NCBI RefSeq assembly: GCF_000213175.1 | Contig: NW_009799100.1 | Span: forward strand, 1,161,356 to 1,225,355 | Reading direction: 5' to 3' | Source of the DNA: Neurospora tetrasperma FGSC 2508 | Taxonomy: Eukaryota > Ascomycota > Sordariomycetes > Sordariales > Sordariaceae | Length of the DNA stretch: 64,000 bases | Shown here: piece by piece, positions 12,275-23,696 of the stretch | How positions within the stretch are numbered: position 1 is the first letter of the stretch | Layout of the letters: every line of letters begins with the position of its first letter | The notes under the pieces: model-generated | What the model saw: the letters and a program-made list of their open reading frames with translations, nothing else | What the model was told of the DNA's origin: nothing | The model's database searches: none | Position numbers and translations under genes: made by a program

Positions 12275-13316
12275 ATGCAGAGAAATAAGGCCGGAAGAAC
12301 GTCCTCGGGGCATCAGTTCTCACGACTCAAGCCCGCAGAGATTGATCCTTTGGCCGAATACGGCCTCCCCTCAAAGGGAGAGAAGAGGTGATGATACTCT
12401 ACCCCATCTCTCGCTCCAAGTAGCTCACCTTGCTCTTACAATGAATGCTGACATCATCAACCCCAAACCAAACAGACTTCTCAACCACAAGACCCAAGAA
12501 GCCTACTACTCCAAAATTGCCGAGCGTTATCTCGCCTTCTGCACCGACGCCGGCGACCGCGACTCTCTCCAAAAGCAGTTCTCCCGTCTAGCCCTCGGCG
12601 AGACCACCAGCACTAACACGTCAACACCGCTTCTCCCAGCCGGCTCAACATCAGCACCGCCATCATCCTCCTCCTCCCACTCCCACGAATCTTCCACACC
12701 CCAACTTCCCCCACCCTCTGACCTCTCCCAAATTCTCTCCGCCCTCCGCAAGCTCCGTGAAGCCCTCGTCGCCTCCTCACGCCTCGACGACTTCACCACA
12801 CAAGTCTACCTTTTCGCCGTGCGCCTAGGCATTCTCTCTTCCTCCTTCGAGACCTACCTCCCTTCTCTTCTCTACCTCCTGCGCGTCATTCACCGCTCTC
12901 CCACGCACCCCTTGACGTCCGTCGAATATCACGAGGTTGTGTCCTATCTTGTACTGGACACAGCCTGTCGCCGGGGGGACCTGGCCGAGGCATATGCGCT
13001 GAGGAATCGGTATAAATTGAGAGACCCCAAAGTGGATGCTACGCTGAAAGCGCTGGTGACGGATGATTGGGTGAGTTGGAGACGGACCAAGAGAGCTGTG
13101 GATGGGTACAGAGTCAAGTTGATGGAGTTTGCGGAGCCGGGGATGAGAGGACATGTTCTGAAGGCGTTTGGGAGGGCGTATTTGAGTGTGGGGGTGGAGT
13201 ATTTGGAGGAGACGATGGGGATGAAGTGGGAGGACATGGTGGAGCGGTTTGGGGTCGGGTGGGAGTTGAACAATGGACGGGTGGTGATTAGGAAGATTGG
13301 GGGGAAGACGCAGTGA
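12275..13316 (+). CDS. CSN8/PSMD8/EIF3K-domain protein
   Basis: Exons 12275-12387 and 12476-13316 encode 317 residues. The 88-nt intron has a GTGATG donor and a GCTGAC branch site. The spliced start (MQRNKAGRTSS) joins in phase to RLLNHKTQEAYYSK. The N-terminal half has helices interrupted by a Ser/Thr/Pro-rich loop. The C-terminal half (from about residue 130) is an all-helical block ending in a short winged-helix-like segment (GWELNNGRVVIRKI), which fits the domain shared by COP9 signalosome subunit 8, proteasome Rpn12 and eIF3k. The order and length suit a fungal CSN8-like protein better than Rpn12, but this is a judgement by eye. Its function would be regulation of cullin-RING ligases if it is truly CSN8; otherwise it is unassigned. 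Confidence 0.68.
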
Positions 13317-13876
13317 GGTGGGAGGTAGTTTGGGTGGTAGTGGTGGTTGAAGTAATGGGAGGGTTGTGGCCAGGACACAAACGGGTGTGAAGCCGTGGGT
13401 GGTGAAAGCCCGAGGATGGGATAAGAAGTGGATCACGGCTCGGGAGAGGTTGCGAGTTGGCGAGCGTGCTTTCTTTATGGTGCGCTACATTTACTTGATA
13501 CCCCTTTTTATTTGCTATCACGTCTGAGGCTTCGTACAAGTCGAGGTGCAGGGCTGTTGGTTGTGCGACTGCACTGAGCTCCTGGTGTATTCTTGTTGCC
13601 AGTTACCATTGGTTTCTTCATATCAGTTGCCGTCCTACGATCCTACGAGGACAAGCAGCTGATTTAACCGACAGCACACGTGGGGAGGGGGTTGACTTCA
13701 AGCTTGCTCGCTCGATGAGTGAGTGGTCACACAAGCATTGTATAGCGGTACTTGATCGAAGTTGCCGTGGTATTAACATTTCATTATATCGTATCTTTTG
13801 CTTCATGCATATCCAAGTCCCGTCACTTCACCATGACCATTACATTATACAGTATTTCCAAAACCATATTCACCCC
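13317..13876. other. Convergent intergenic region
   Basis: The two flanking genes converge here, so the 560 bases hold 3' UTRs and terminators. I see no gene or repeat. Confidence 0.5.
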
Positions 13877-14602
13877 TTAAAGAAGGGCAACGGCAGCCAT
13901 GAGACCACCAATGGCACCAAGACCGGCAGCGGCAGTCTGTCTGGGGCCGGGGTTACTGGTGTGAGTGCTGGTAGCCGCGCTGCTGGCAGCGCTCTCAATG
14001 CTGCTAACGGCCGAGGACACGGCGGCGCTGTTGGAACCAGTGACAGTAGTGGCAGCAGCGGTACCGGTACCAGTGGTGACTACGGCGGTAGCGGAAGCGC
14101 TGCCACCGGTGGTGGCGGTGGCAGCGACGGTCGCGCAGGTGGCCTTGGTAGGGAAGTTTGTGGCACCGTTGTTCTTGCAGAACTATTTCAAGGTGATGTT
14201 AGAAGCCTGATCTGACCTGCTTCGCGATGATCTGTATATGGAGGACGTCAAAAACTTACAGTGGAAGCAAAACCGGCGGCAGCATCAATATCGCTGGCCG
14301 AGCACTTCTCCAGAAGGCAGCATTGGATGTCCTTGATGAAGGTCTCGTCCGTGCAGATGCACTTGGGGTCGCGACCGCAGTTACCGATGCCGTTGGTGAG
14401 GTAAGGGGTGGCACATTCGGTCTGTTTGTTTATGGGTTGTTAATAATGTTCATTCCGTTATTCAAGGGGCCAAGATCAAAAGACTGGAGGCGAAGAAGGT
14501 GGAAATTGGTAAACTTACAGCGCAAGGTGGGAGGTTACCAAGGTCCTGGGCAGCAGCGAAGCTGGCGAAAGCGAGGGAGAAAAGGGCAGCGGTGACCTTC
14601 AT
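13877..14602 (-). CDS. Secreted CFEM-domain protein, probably GPI-anchored
   Basis: Three exons (14602-14519, 14421-14260, 14182-13877) give 183 residues, with GTAAGT donors and introns of 97 and 77 nt, all phase 0. Residues 1-19 are a signal peptide ending in AAAQ. A CFEM domain follows, with the eight spaced cysteines (PPCATEC, then GNC, KCIC, QCC and EKC) and the conserved Asp in the CTDE segment. A Ser/Thr/Ala-rich stalk and a hydrophobic C-terminus (about 20 residues, ending AAVALL) after SNPGPRQ fit a GPI signal. CFEM proteins of fungi act at the cell surface; some bind haem or iron and others act in adhesion or host interaction. The individual role is unknown. Confidence 0.9.
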
Positions 14603-15457
14603 GTTTGCGGTGTTTGTGATGGTGATGGTGTTTTGGTGGTTGGATTGGACGTTATTATGAAAAGAGGAAACGGAGCAGGATGAATCACAAGAAGAGAGAC
14701 AAGAAAGAAGAAGAAGCAGAATGTACAACACGATCGGGAATGGACATCCTCGTCATATATGTCACTCTCTCTCCTCCAATTGGCGATGTCCATTGAAGAG
14801 GCGCCAATCAACGCCCCTAGAGTGGTAGCGATGGCCGCGAACCCCTGGCAGCTCGCCTGGCCACTCGATCCAAGCCAGGATGGAGGAGGTACCTGACCAA
14901 AGTGGTAGCACTAGTGGAAGCCAATGAGAAGCTTGAATTGAGCTAAGCAACGTGGTGAGAGATCAGGCAGCCGTTGTGTTGGAACTCGCTCGTTTCCTTT
15001 TCGAAAAGGTGAAATGTGCTTAATGTGTATTTACCCGCCCCTTAAACTTTGTACACTATACTAGAGCGGAGGACGTGAGCCGTGTTACCTGGAAACCTTA
15101 ACTGTGTATTTCCGATAATGTTGTGATGGAAAACAGGAAAGCAAAGGAAAGCGAACCCACAATGACCACTGGGACTGCTGATCGGGCCCGGAGTTACTCC
15201 CTCGAACGTCTCACCTCGTAGGGATCTTACTCTTTGATAGGAGACCAGCTGGCATCCGATCTTCGGTATCTGAGCTTGGCTGTGTCTACTTAGCCGCAGT
15301 TTCCTCGAAGCCAAAAGGATTGTCTTTACGCATAAACCTCGGCGCAGTTTGTTCCCCGTTCTTTTCAAACCTCGAGAATCGCAACTATCCGCAAAGGACT
15401 TCCAAAACTATCTGTTGAAAAGCTTACAAGCAACCATCAACATCACCACTACACTAC

Positions 15458-15808
15458 TACAGTAGAAACCCCTGCTTTTGCTAATAATCCCGGCAGCCAG
15501 ATTTTTTAGCAAAAGGGGGGGTTTTGCAAAAGAGGGTGCTCACGCACAGACCAGACATGAGCCTCTTGGCCATTAGAAGCCCACTGATGGACCAAAAAAG
15601 TGGGCCAAACGTGGGTCACTTAAGCCAGTTGCCCCCCCGATACAAGAGTATAAGTGCTCTCTCCCACCAAAATCTAACCCCTGCTTTTGCTAATCCGGGC
15701 CACCAGCGTTGCAATTAGCAGTTTGCAGTCCTAGCCACCAGAGGGAATGCGGGCAGTGGAAATCCTTAGCAAAAGGGGGGGTTAGCAAAAGCAGGGGTTT
15801 CTACTGTA
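15458..15808. mobile_element. MITE-like element with perfect 27-bp terminal inverted repeats
   Basis: The segment 15458-15484 is exactly the reverse complement of 15782-15808 (27 of 27 bases). The outermost bases are TA and the repeat then begins CAGTAGAAACCCCTGC, so a TA target duplication flanking a 347-bp element (15460-15806) is possible, as in Tc1/mariner/pogo elements. There is no transposase frame inside, so it would be non-autonomous. Further copies of the repeat core occur inside. The sequence is GC-rich and does not look heavily mutated by RIP. Confidence 0.75.
15506..15783. repeat. Internal repeat units of the MITE-like element
   Basis: A direct copy of the left-end core (AACCCCTGCTTTTGCTAAT) lies at 15676-15694. 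The 18-mer TTAGCAAAAGGGGGGGTT is present at both 15506-15523 and 15766-15783. The two motifs are near reverse complements (16 of 18), so each half of the element is itself a hairpin. Confidence 0.75.
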
Positions 15809-16678
15809 CCAGGGTGCCCACGTGCCGGGTTATGCCCTGTTCACCATCGGGGAAGATGATGGACACCAACTCCGCTGCACACAGCACCAATAGAACGGTG
15901 GCGAGAGCCCACAACAGACCAAAGTCAAGCTTTCAGGGGCTGGTTCCGGGGTCGGTGCAGTCCCCAGATTCTTTGTCGCGGGTTGCTGATCATCCGAGGC
16001 TGAATCAAATATGTTGAGAAACCGCAGTCGGTCAAGATGGCGGTGGGTTCACTTGGCTGTCAAGCACATTATGGGTATTGACAGAGCGAACACATAGCTG
16101 CCTTAATGGGAGAAGAGCGGTATCTCGAAAAGTAAAACCAAAATCATGGTGTTGGGAACCATCACCAGATCCGGCACTCTCATGAGATTTTGGTGGCTGA
16201 CATCGGCGATACTTTTCCCGCCAAGACACACAGACACTCGGTGATATTGGCCAGTAAGCTCCGAACCAGGCGTGTGAAAAGCCCTGGAAAAGGTAACCTT
16301 GGGTTTCAGCAGCGAGCTGGAAGGCCAGTCAGAGACAGTTCTCGTCTCCTCGAAATTTCCACTGCCTCTTGACTGCGCCCAACTCGTTGGTTACCATCCA
16401 CTTGTCAAAGCCAAATCAACACTTGCTTACGTGCAAGTAGACGAGGCATCTGTCGACGTTCATTATCGCATTTGCTTATCTCATTGTGATTTTTTTGCGG
16501 GTTTCATTGCTTCAGTTCAACTACCTTGACGGCACGAGCCGCGACCAAAAGAATCAGTCGGTCTTGATCGCGATGCCACTTACACCTTGAAAGCTTCTTG
16601 AGCTCTTTATCCAATTTGTTACACACACTGAATCCTACCCGTAGAGGTACCCAGGCGTGTCAGATACCGAGGCACAAG

Positions 16679-18682
16679 ATGGGATTGGGAATTCTCGAGG
16701 ACCGAGTCCTTGAACATGTCCCTGGTGTGTGAAGATGTTCATAGTTCTCGAGCCTTCAGCAACTCGGACGACCTGTGTACTAACTAGCCAATCTATCAGG
16801 GACAACACAGTATTTCGATGACCCAGAGAGACCACAATATGCCACCGACGGCGCCCATGAACATCTCAAGTGCGACCGAAGCGGCCCAGTGCCCATCGTC
16901 CTGGTCCCTCAACCAACAGATGATCCAAATGATCCTTTGAACTGGCCGCTCTGGCGCCGCGACCTCATCACCCTCGTCCTCTCCATCACTTCGGTCTTCG
17001 CCACCGCCTTAGGCCCTATCCTCGCTGCCGACACTGTACTCCTTGTCAGCACCCTGAAAGATGTCACCTTTGTCAAGGCTTCCCTCCTCACTGGTTATTT
17101 CCTCCTTGGTTGCGGCGCGAGTGCCTTTCTATTTGTCCCGTCCAGTCGTATATGGGGCAAAAGACATTTATTTGTCCTAGGCACGATTCTATTGATTGTC
17201 ACCAGCATTTGGACAGCTGCTTCGGGCAATAAAAGCTACACGAACTTTCTATGGTCGAGGATCTTCCAGGGCGTTGCGGCCGCCCCCTTCGAATCCCTCG
17301 TCAACGCGGCCGTTGGCGACCTGTACTTTGTCCATGAGCGTGGCAAGCGCATGGCCTTCACCAACCTGGCGGTCTTTGGCGGTGCCTTCTTCACCCCCAT
17401 TCTAGTCGGCAAGATCAGCAACGACATGGGCTGGCAATGGACCTTTTGGTTCGTCGCCATCTTCTCTGGCGTGTGTCTCCCGGCTGTCTACTTGTTCTGT
17501 CCCGAGACCGCCTACCGTCGTGACCCGACACCGCGCTTCTCGGCAACGAAGAAAGACGATGATGCCCCCAAAGATCGTGGGCTTGACCAGGAGCAGGAGC
17601 AGGAACTCAAACAACACCCAGCTCCCTCCCACCAAACCTCCACCGACAGCACCACCGCCCCCAAGGACGAAGAACACATCCATACAGCAACGGAAGCCCC
17701 TGCCTCCTCAACTGGCGCTCCCAACACCACCACCCCACCAAAATCCACATTCGTCCAATCCCTCGCCCTCTTCAACGGCCGCAAATCCTCCGACTCCTTC
17801 TGGAAACTCACCCTCCGGCCCCTCCCTCTCCTCCTGCACCCGGCCTTCCTCTGGGCTTGCCTGATTCAAGGCCTTCTCATCGGCTGGACCGTCTTCATCG
17901 GCGTGCTCATGGCCTTCTTCTTCATCTCCGTTCCCTTGTGGTGGGACGAAGTACAAACGGGGTACGCCTACACCGGTGCCTTTGTCGGGGCATTGATCGG
18001 CTTCGCTATCGCTGGTGGACTATCTGATTGGTCGGCGCGGTTGATGACCAAGTGGAACGGGGGTGTCTATGAGCCGGAATTTAGGCTGGTTTTGGTGATT
18101 CCGCAGATGGTGCTGGGCTGTGCGGGGCTGTATGGGTTTGGGATTACGTTGGATGGGATGTTGTACGGCAAGTATCATTATGCGGTGCCGTTGACTTTCT
18201 TTGGGCTGGAGGTCGCGGGGATGGTGATTGGTGCGGTGGCGGGGAGTCTTTATATTGTCGATGCTTATCGTGAGTATCTCTTCTTCTTCTTGTGCTGCTG
18301 GAGTGGTGGTTGTTTGGTGGCGAGACTTCTTTGGCTGGTGTACTGATTGCTGACTGACTTGACTTTCAAAAAACAGGTGACATCGTGATTGAAGGCTTTA
18401 CGGCTATGATCATCTTCAAGAACTTCTTCAGCTTCGCGTTGACGTTCAAAGCGTGGCCTTGGCTCATCCAGAGCAGTGTTAAAGCTGCGAAGATCTTCAA
18501 TGCCTTGGGAAGTGTGCAGCTGGTTGTTTGCTTGCTTACGATTCCGCTTTGTAAGTTGATCGAACAACTTGGGAATGTGAATGGACCACTCACTGATTTT
18601 TTGCTGCTCAGATATCTACGGAAAGCGTTTGCGCAGCTTCTCTTATCGCCACGATATTCTGGAGCTTTGCCATTTGCGATAG
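16679..18682 (+). CDS. Major facilitator superfamily transporter
   Basis: Four exons (16679-16724, 16800-18269, 18377-18550, 18612-18682) encode 586 residues. The introns are 75, 107 and 61 nt, with donors GTGTGT, GTGAGT and GTAAGT. The first exon supplies the N-terminal segment MGLGILEDRVLEHVPGTT, common in a fungal MFS subfamily. The long frame itself has no ATG near its beginning, only a GTG at 16889. Membrane segments start near residue 70, after the DPNDPLNWPLWRRD motif. An acidic, Pro/Thr-rich cytoplasmic loop of about 100 residues lies between the two halves, and membrane segments 7-12 follow. The subfamily is of the drug:H+ antiporter DHA1 type and lies in the plasma membrane or vacuole. 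The substrate cannot be told from the sequence. Confidence 0.88.
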
Positions 18683-19010
18683 CCGGCTGGCGGCACCATT
18701 ATAGTATACGATTTAATTTTTAATATGATACCCTCGTTTTTTGTGTTGTACGCTGTGATGGAAGAGAAGATGTGGAGAAGTGTTCACGAAGGATTTTCGG
18801 GGTATGAGACACTCGCAGGAATCAAATACACAATCACTCCATCCCTTACGGCCATCAACATTATTTAAGAATCTTTATTTGATTTCGTCCCAAGCGAGTA
18901 GCTGCTGTTCACTCCCTGAACTCCCCCCTTTTGCTCGCTATTTTCTCATAACATATCATGTCATCATATCAGCATCAACGTCGACAACTACCCCAACCGT
19001 CCCCTCCGAT
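18683..19010. other. Short convergent intergenic region
   Basis: These 328 bases lie between two converging stop codons and should hold both 3' UTRs. Nothing else is seen. Confidence 0.5.
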
Positions 19011-20523
19011 TTAAGCCTTCTGAGTAGACGAAGTATCCGAAAAGCTAGTCTTGCCAGCCGGAACCTGGAAAACTTCACTGGGATCCTGCTTTCTCCTCTT
19101 AGTCAACCTCAGTCCACCTACGCCCAAGATCAGAGCCTGCAGACCAAGCACCACACCCAGGGTAACCATAGCACCAATAACACCAGCAACAGCATTGCTC
19201 ATTCCACTGCCACTCTTAGCAGCAGCAGCAACACCAGCGGACTCCGCAGGGTAGTAATCAGCACACTCTCCCGTCTTCTCTCCACAAGCATCGCACCATT
19301 CCTTGCTGCCTCCCTCGAGCGCAATCTTGTTCATCTCGCTCACAAAAGTCGTCCACGGCAACTCCGTCTTGTCCTGGCCGAACAAGGGGTATACCTTGGC
19401 GGGGTTGCTGTCCGAGGCAGTACCGTTGGCGAACAAGAAACGGACAGAGACCTCGTTCTCCGAAGGAGAAGAGGAAGAAGAAGTAGTAAAAAGCTCAAAA
19501 GTCATGGAGCTGGCATAGTCGACAATGGCGGTGAAGTCCGGCGACACGGAAGGAAGCTGAGAGAGGCCGAAGAAGGAGCCGAAAGTGCCGTAGGGGCCGA
19601 ATTGGATGTTAAGCTTTTGAGAAGAAGAAGAAGAGATGGAGGAGTTGAGGGTGGAGACAATGTGCGACGCCAAGACGGAGCCGGCGACGGCGCGGATGGG
19701 CGACGAGGCATTGTAGCCGAGACCGAACTCGTGGATGTTGGCGAGGTCGGAGAGGGTTTGGAGGTTAGAAGGGGTGAGAAGGTTGGAGGAAGGGATGGAG
19801 GCGTTGTGGATGGTGGAGACGTGGATGTAGTCGAAGACTGTTGACGGTTAGCTTCAGGCGAACAGGCTGAGGGGAGGAGTAAAATGAGTACGTACTGCTA
19901 TAAGCGTTCTTGAAGGTGGCACTCTCGCTGGGGAAGGTTGACTCATAAACAGGCAACAAGCTCTGGTAGAACTCCTTGGTGCTCCCCAGAAGCTCGAGGT
20001 ACTCCTTGCTCTGGAAATACGCCTGGCTGCTGTTCACGGCAGCTGGACACCCGCTGTTTCCCTGCAGCCAGGCACTAGACTCGGCCTGGTTGCTGCCGCG
20101 GCTCGTCACTGTCGCAGAGTTGACGGGAATGTACTGGTATCCGCTCAGAGGAGCTTCGATCGTGGTGCCATTGGCGAGCTTCTGAGAGTTGACAGAGCCA
20201 GCAGGAGGGTACAAGCCCTGGAGGAAAAAGCCAGCGCTACCCTGGAGAACATTGTCGGCGGGCGCAGTGACGGCGAGCTCAGTGAGATCGGCGAGGTCGG
20301 ACGAGATGCCGTTGATGCGGGTGGAGGACTTCTCGTCGATGTAGCGGGAGCGATACCAAGAGCCGGAGAGGTAGACTTGCTCAGCACCGAGAGCAGTAAG
20401 CTTCGTTGGAGAGTAGGCCTTGGTGGTGCGGTCACCGTGGCGGCTGAAGATGTAGGCACCGAGGATGGTCTCGGCAGCCGTAGCCGCGGGGATGGAGGCG
20501 AGAAGAAGAGCCTTGGTGTGCAT
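19011..20523 (-). CDS. Membrane-anchored histidine phosphatase superfamily protein (branch 2, acid phosphatase-like)
   Basis: Two exons (20523-19896, 19837-19011) give 484 residues, with a 58-nt intron and a GTACGT donor. The N-terminus is a signal peptide (about residues 1-17). The hallmark RHGDRT follows at residues 28-33, where His29 would be the phosphorylated nucleophile. In the distal region, where acid phosphatases carry the second catalytic His-Asp, the sequence reads FGPYGTFGSFFGLSQL with no His, so catalytic capacity is uncertain. A single transmembrane segment lies near the C-terminus (about residues 415-445), followed by a basic cytoplasmic tail (RLTKRRKQ). The topology is therefore type I, with the large domain outside the cell or in the secretory lumen and several N-glycosylation sequons. 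The substrate is unknown. Confidence 0.87.
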
Positions 20524-21677
20524 GGTGACTGACGGGTGGTATTGTCCCGAACTTCCGAGATGTGATGACCTATGCGATGGATGAAACCCCCAGTGAAAGG
20601 CTTGGACAAGAAAAGGAGAGGAACAGTTTCTTGAAGCCAAGGGCAGAGAAGTTTTATTTAAGCTGTCCTAGAGACTTCAACCCACGATAAGAAAGAGATA
20701 TTATCATGTTCTTGCCCCTCATGTTCAACCAATGATCGACACAGTGGGGGATGGAAACACAGCATGGTAAGCATGGCCAACCCCACTTGGAAAGCTTCCA
20801 TGTTTTGGGCATCGAACACGGATTTGGCTTCTTTCTTTTGTCAAGTGCCAGTGGACTAGGAAAAGAAAGAGTGGACAGCAGGTGCCACTGAGGAGGAGTC
20901 TGGAGATGCAGGTGCTGACAGGGGGTGGCCAACGATGGAGGACTTCCTCGGGGCATGCTATGTTTCTCCGCTGGAGCTATCAAGGTGTTGATACGACCTT
21001 GGAAGCTGGCTAGCTCGGGATATGTGTAGTGGTGTAAACAGCGATGAATCATCACTTTGAGGGTAGCAAAATACACTACACTACATTTATACAATAATAA
21101 AGTACCGCGGAGAAACGATTCGTCTGTTATCTACACCAGACATAAGCAGATCTGAAAGTAAACAAAAGACACTCGACAACATCCACATCATATCTGAACC
21201 GCAAACGTAGAATCCCAGTAGATAAGCCCTATAAATCTTGTCAACGGCCCTGACTAACAGGTACTTTTGGTAGTGGGGTATGTGATCGCGCTCGCCCGTT
21301 AAGATTTTTAATGGCAGGGTACCTACCGCCCCTCCCGGCCACCCCCGGCCACCCCCGGCCGAACTGCCGGCAGCGATAAGAGACGGTGGATCATGAACTT
21401 GGCTCGGCCCGGAGACACCTGGGACTCACACCTCACAAACTCGACCGATGCCCGTCATTGTAGATGCCCGTGGTTTGTCTGCAAATCTTCTTCGAGGATC
21501 TTTGTTTGATTTGCCTGATATAACAGCGAACTCGTCACCAGTAGCAGAGAGATATGCAATCATTTAGCACGCCTGCTCCGACCCGAACGCCTTGCAATCA
21601 TGCTGCCGTGGCATGGCCCGATAGTATCACAAACGCTCCGGTGTGACAAACTGATAACATTTTTGGAATCCCATGTT
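20524..21677. other. Intergenic region between two minus-strand genes
   Basis: The segment contains the promoter of the histidine-phosphatase gene and the 3' region of the dienoyl-CoA reductase gene. A minisatellite-like triple 10-mer lies at 21331-21360. The minus frame 20654-21094 shows no domain-like content. Confidence 0.5.
21331..21360. repeat. Three tandem 10-mers (ACCCCCGGCC type)
   Basis: Three 10-base units occur in tandem; the first differs slightly. No function is evident. Confidence 0.7.
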
Positions 21678-22748
21678 TTAAAGCTTAGACTTTTGCTTTC
21701 TCCCGTCTTTCAGGTTTTTGCTGATCTGGCCAGTGAGCAGGAAGTCGGGATACTCCATGCCTTCGTCAATGCCAATGTCGTTTCCTCCCTGTCGCCTCCA
21801 TCCAGCGCCATCAACGACGAGAGTGGTACCATTGACATAGTTACCAGCATCACTGAATAGATAGACAGTAGCGTCAGCGATATCACGGCGGCTTCCCCAT
21901 CTGCCGCTGGGAACAGCCTTGGTCATCTTCTGCTTGTCGACAGCGCTGCTGGCCAGGCGCTCCATACCCTCCGTACCTTCAATGGCACCGGGAGCAATCA
22001 CGTTGGCAGTAACACCGTAAGGGCCGTATTCAAGAGAGACGCTGGCCATGAGGGAATCCACGGCGGCCTTGGCAGCGGACACATGGGCCTGCAGGGGCAT
22101 GCCTGTGTAGTGGAAGGTAGCGGAAACCGAGATGATACGACCGCCAGTGAGGCCATTCGGGTTGGGGTTGGGGTTCCTGGCAGCCGACTCGATGAGGTAA
22201 GGGATAGTGGCCTTGACGGTGTTAAAAGTACCAATGGTGTCGATGTCGATGACAGTCTTGAAGGCGTTGGGGCTCAAACCCGAAATAGGAGCAATGAAGT
22301 TTCCAGCGGCACCAGCGATGACAAAGTCGATGGCTCCCAGCTCCTTGACGCACCTCTCAGCGGCCGCCTTGAGGTTGTCAAACTGTGAACTCGGTCAGCG
22401 AGACTTTTCCAACTGCGGTTCATCCAAGCAACAACACTCACGTTCCTGACATCGACATTGCCAATGCCAATGACACGAGCTCCAGAGCGGACCTTGGCGA
22501 TGTCTTTGGCAGCTTTCTCAGTCTTCTCTGGGTTGCGACCAATGATGCATGCGTCAGCTCCCAGATGGACCATGGCGCGAGTTTGCGCACTGCAGATGGT
22601 GCCGGCACCACCGGTGACGAAGACAACCCGGTTGGCTGTGATGATGATTGTTAGCGACACTGTGATCTCTGCACAAATTCACCCGAGACTTACCAAAGAT
22701 GCCGGGTGCCCATACAGAGCTGAGATATTCTGACTTTGGGACACTCAT
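21678..22748 (-). CDS. Peroxisomal 2,4-dienoyl-CoA reductase (SPS19/DECR2 type)
   Basis: Three exons (22748-22694, 22635-22442, 22382-21678) give 317 residues, with introns of 58 and 59 nt. The enzyme reduces 2,4-dienoyl-CoA with NADPH so that unsaturated fatty acids can pass beta-oxidation. The start (MSVPKSEYLSSVW) leads into the Rossmann motif TGGAGTICS. The active-site region ISVSATFHYTGMPLQ and the later SAAKAAVD and PGAIEGTEGM segments are typical of DECR2 proteins rather than general SDRs. The last three residues are SKL, a peroxisomal targeting signal type 1, which supports the location. It is divergent from the Rad60-like gene. Confidence 0.93.
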
Positions 22749-23696
22749 TTTGGGTGATATTGACCGCCGATGGAAGATATAATAATCACTAACAAATAAT
22801 GGTTGTTGATGTTGCTGATGGAAGCAGTCAAGCAGGATAGAGGTAGAAGACAGAAACAGATGGGGTATATAAGACAACTAAATTATCGAGATGAGACTCC
22901 AAAGAGGACCTTCAACACCACGTACACCGTTTCATTCGTTCCTTTGGCGAGTTGCGAACTAGTGCATGGGGTCTACGGGTGTTAGAGAAGGGATCTCCAT
23001 CTTTCCTTGCCCCGTCCGTGGTGGTGGACTCGATGTGGTGGTCACTCGGCACCTCAGTGTCAGTTGGTGCCGGCGCTGTTACTTCCTTGTGAACTGAAGC
23101 TTCGGCGCTCGCTCAGGACTCGTTCAGGGCATCTTCAGTTGCCGGCGGTACCTCCCTTCACAGTACGCGGTTTACCTCGGCTAAGACCCACCTTTTTTTC
23201 CCTAGGTTTCTCCAGACGGGACTGGCCCAGCCTTGCAGTCCCACACACGCCCCGCAGCACTGTTTGTTTAGTGACCACACTGTGCGCCACCCAGCGTAGT
23301 TCGGATGGTCTGCCGTTAGCGGATCGCATTTTGCGCCGGGTTGCATCAACGCCTTCTTTTTTTGTCCAGCCTCGTCTTCTTTGATTCACGATATCTTCAA
23401 CCTAACAGCCGCCCTTCGTCTCTACAGGGACAATTGTACGGACCTGCACGTCCGAATTTTCGACGCGACTATAAACAAACTTTGAAAACAAGCAACAACC
23501 GATCTCTCACTTCTCCCTCGAACAACAATCAATCCATCACCACCACCCTGTTGGTCATCCCACTTTCTCGTTTTCTCTGCGCATCCGAACCGCATCTACA
23601 TACTAGGTTTGCGATTCATCACTGCGCACCACCTCACTCTCACATTTCTTTGCACACACCAATCTCTCAGACGTAGCACATCACCATTTGCCCGCC
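22749..23696. other. Divergent promoter region between the dienoyl-CoA reductase and Rad60-like genes
   Basis: The 948 bases hold two divergent promoters. The right third is CAA- and CACC-rich, as expected of a Neurospora 5' UTR. No gene is called. Confidence 0.5.

Larger units (their letters stand above)
14603..16678. other. Divergent CFEM/MFS intergenic region carrying a MITE-like element
   Basis: About 2.1 kb separate the two divergent genes. Apart from the inverted-repeat element listed separately, I see only short frames with no domain-like content. Confidence 0.5.

Noticed and set aside
12030-12474. N-terminal part of the continuous frame before the CSN8-domain core
   Set aside because: It reads through an intron with good donor, branch and acceptor, and includes leader sequence; the spliced start at 12275 is better.
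16889-16891. GTG as start of the MFS transporter
   Set aside because: The frame is open upstream to a CAG acceptor and joins in phase to an exon with the subfamily's usual N-terminus from 16679.
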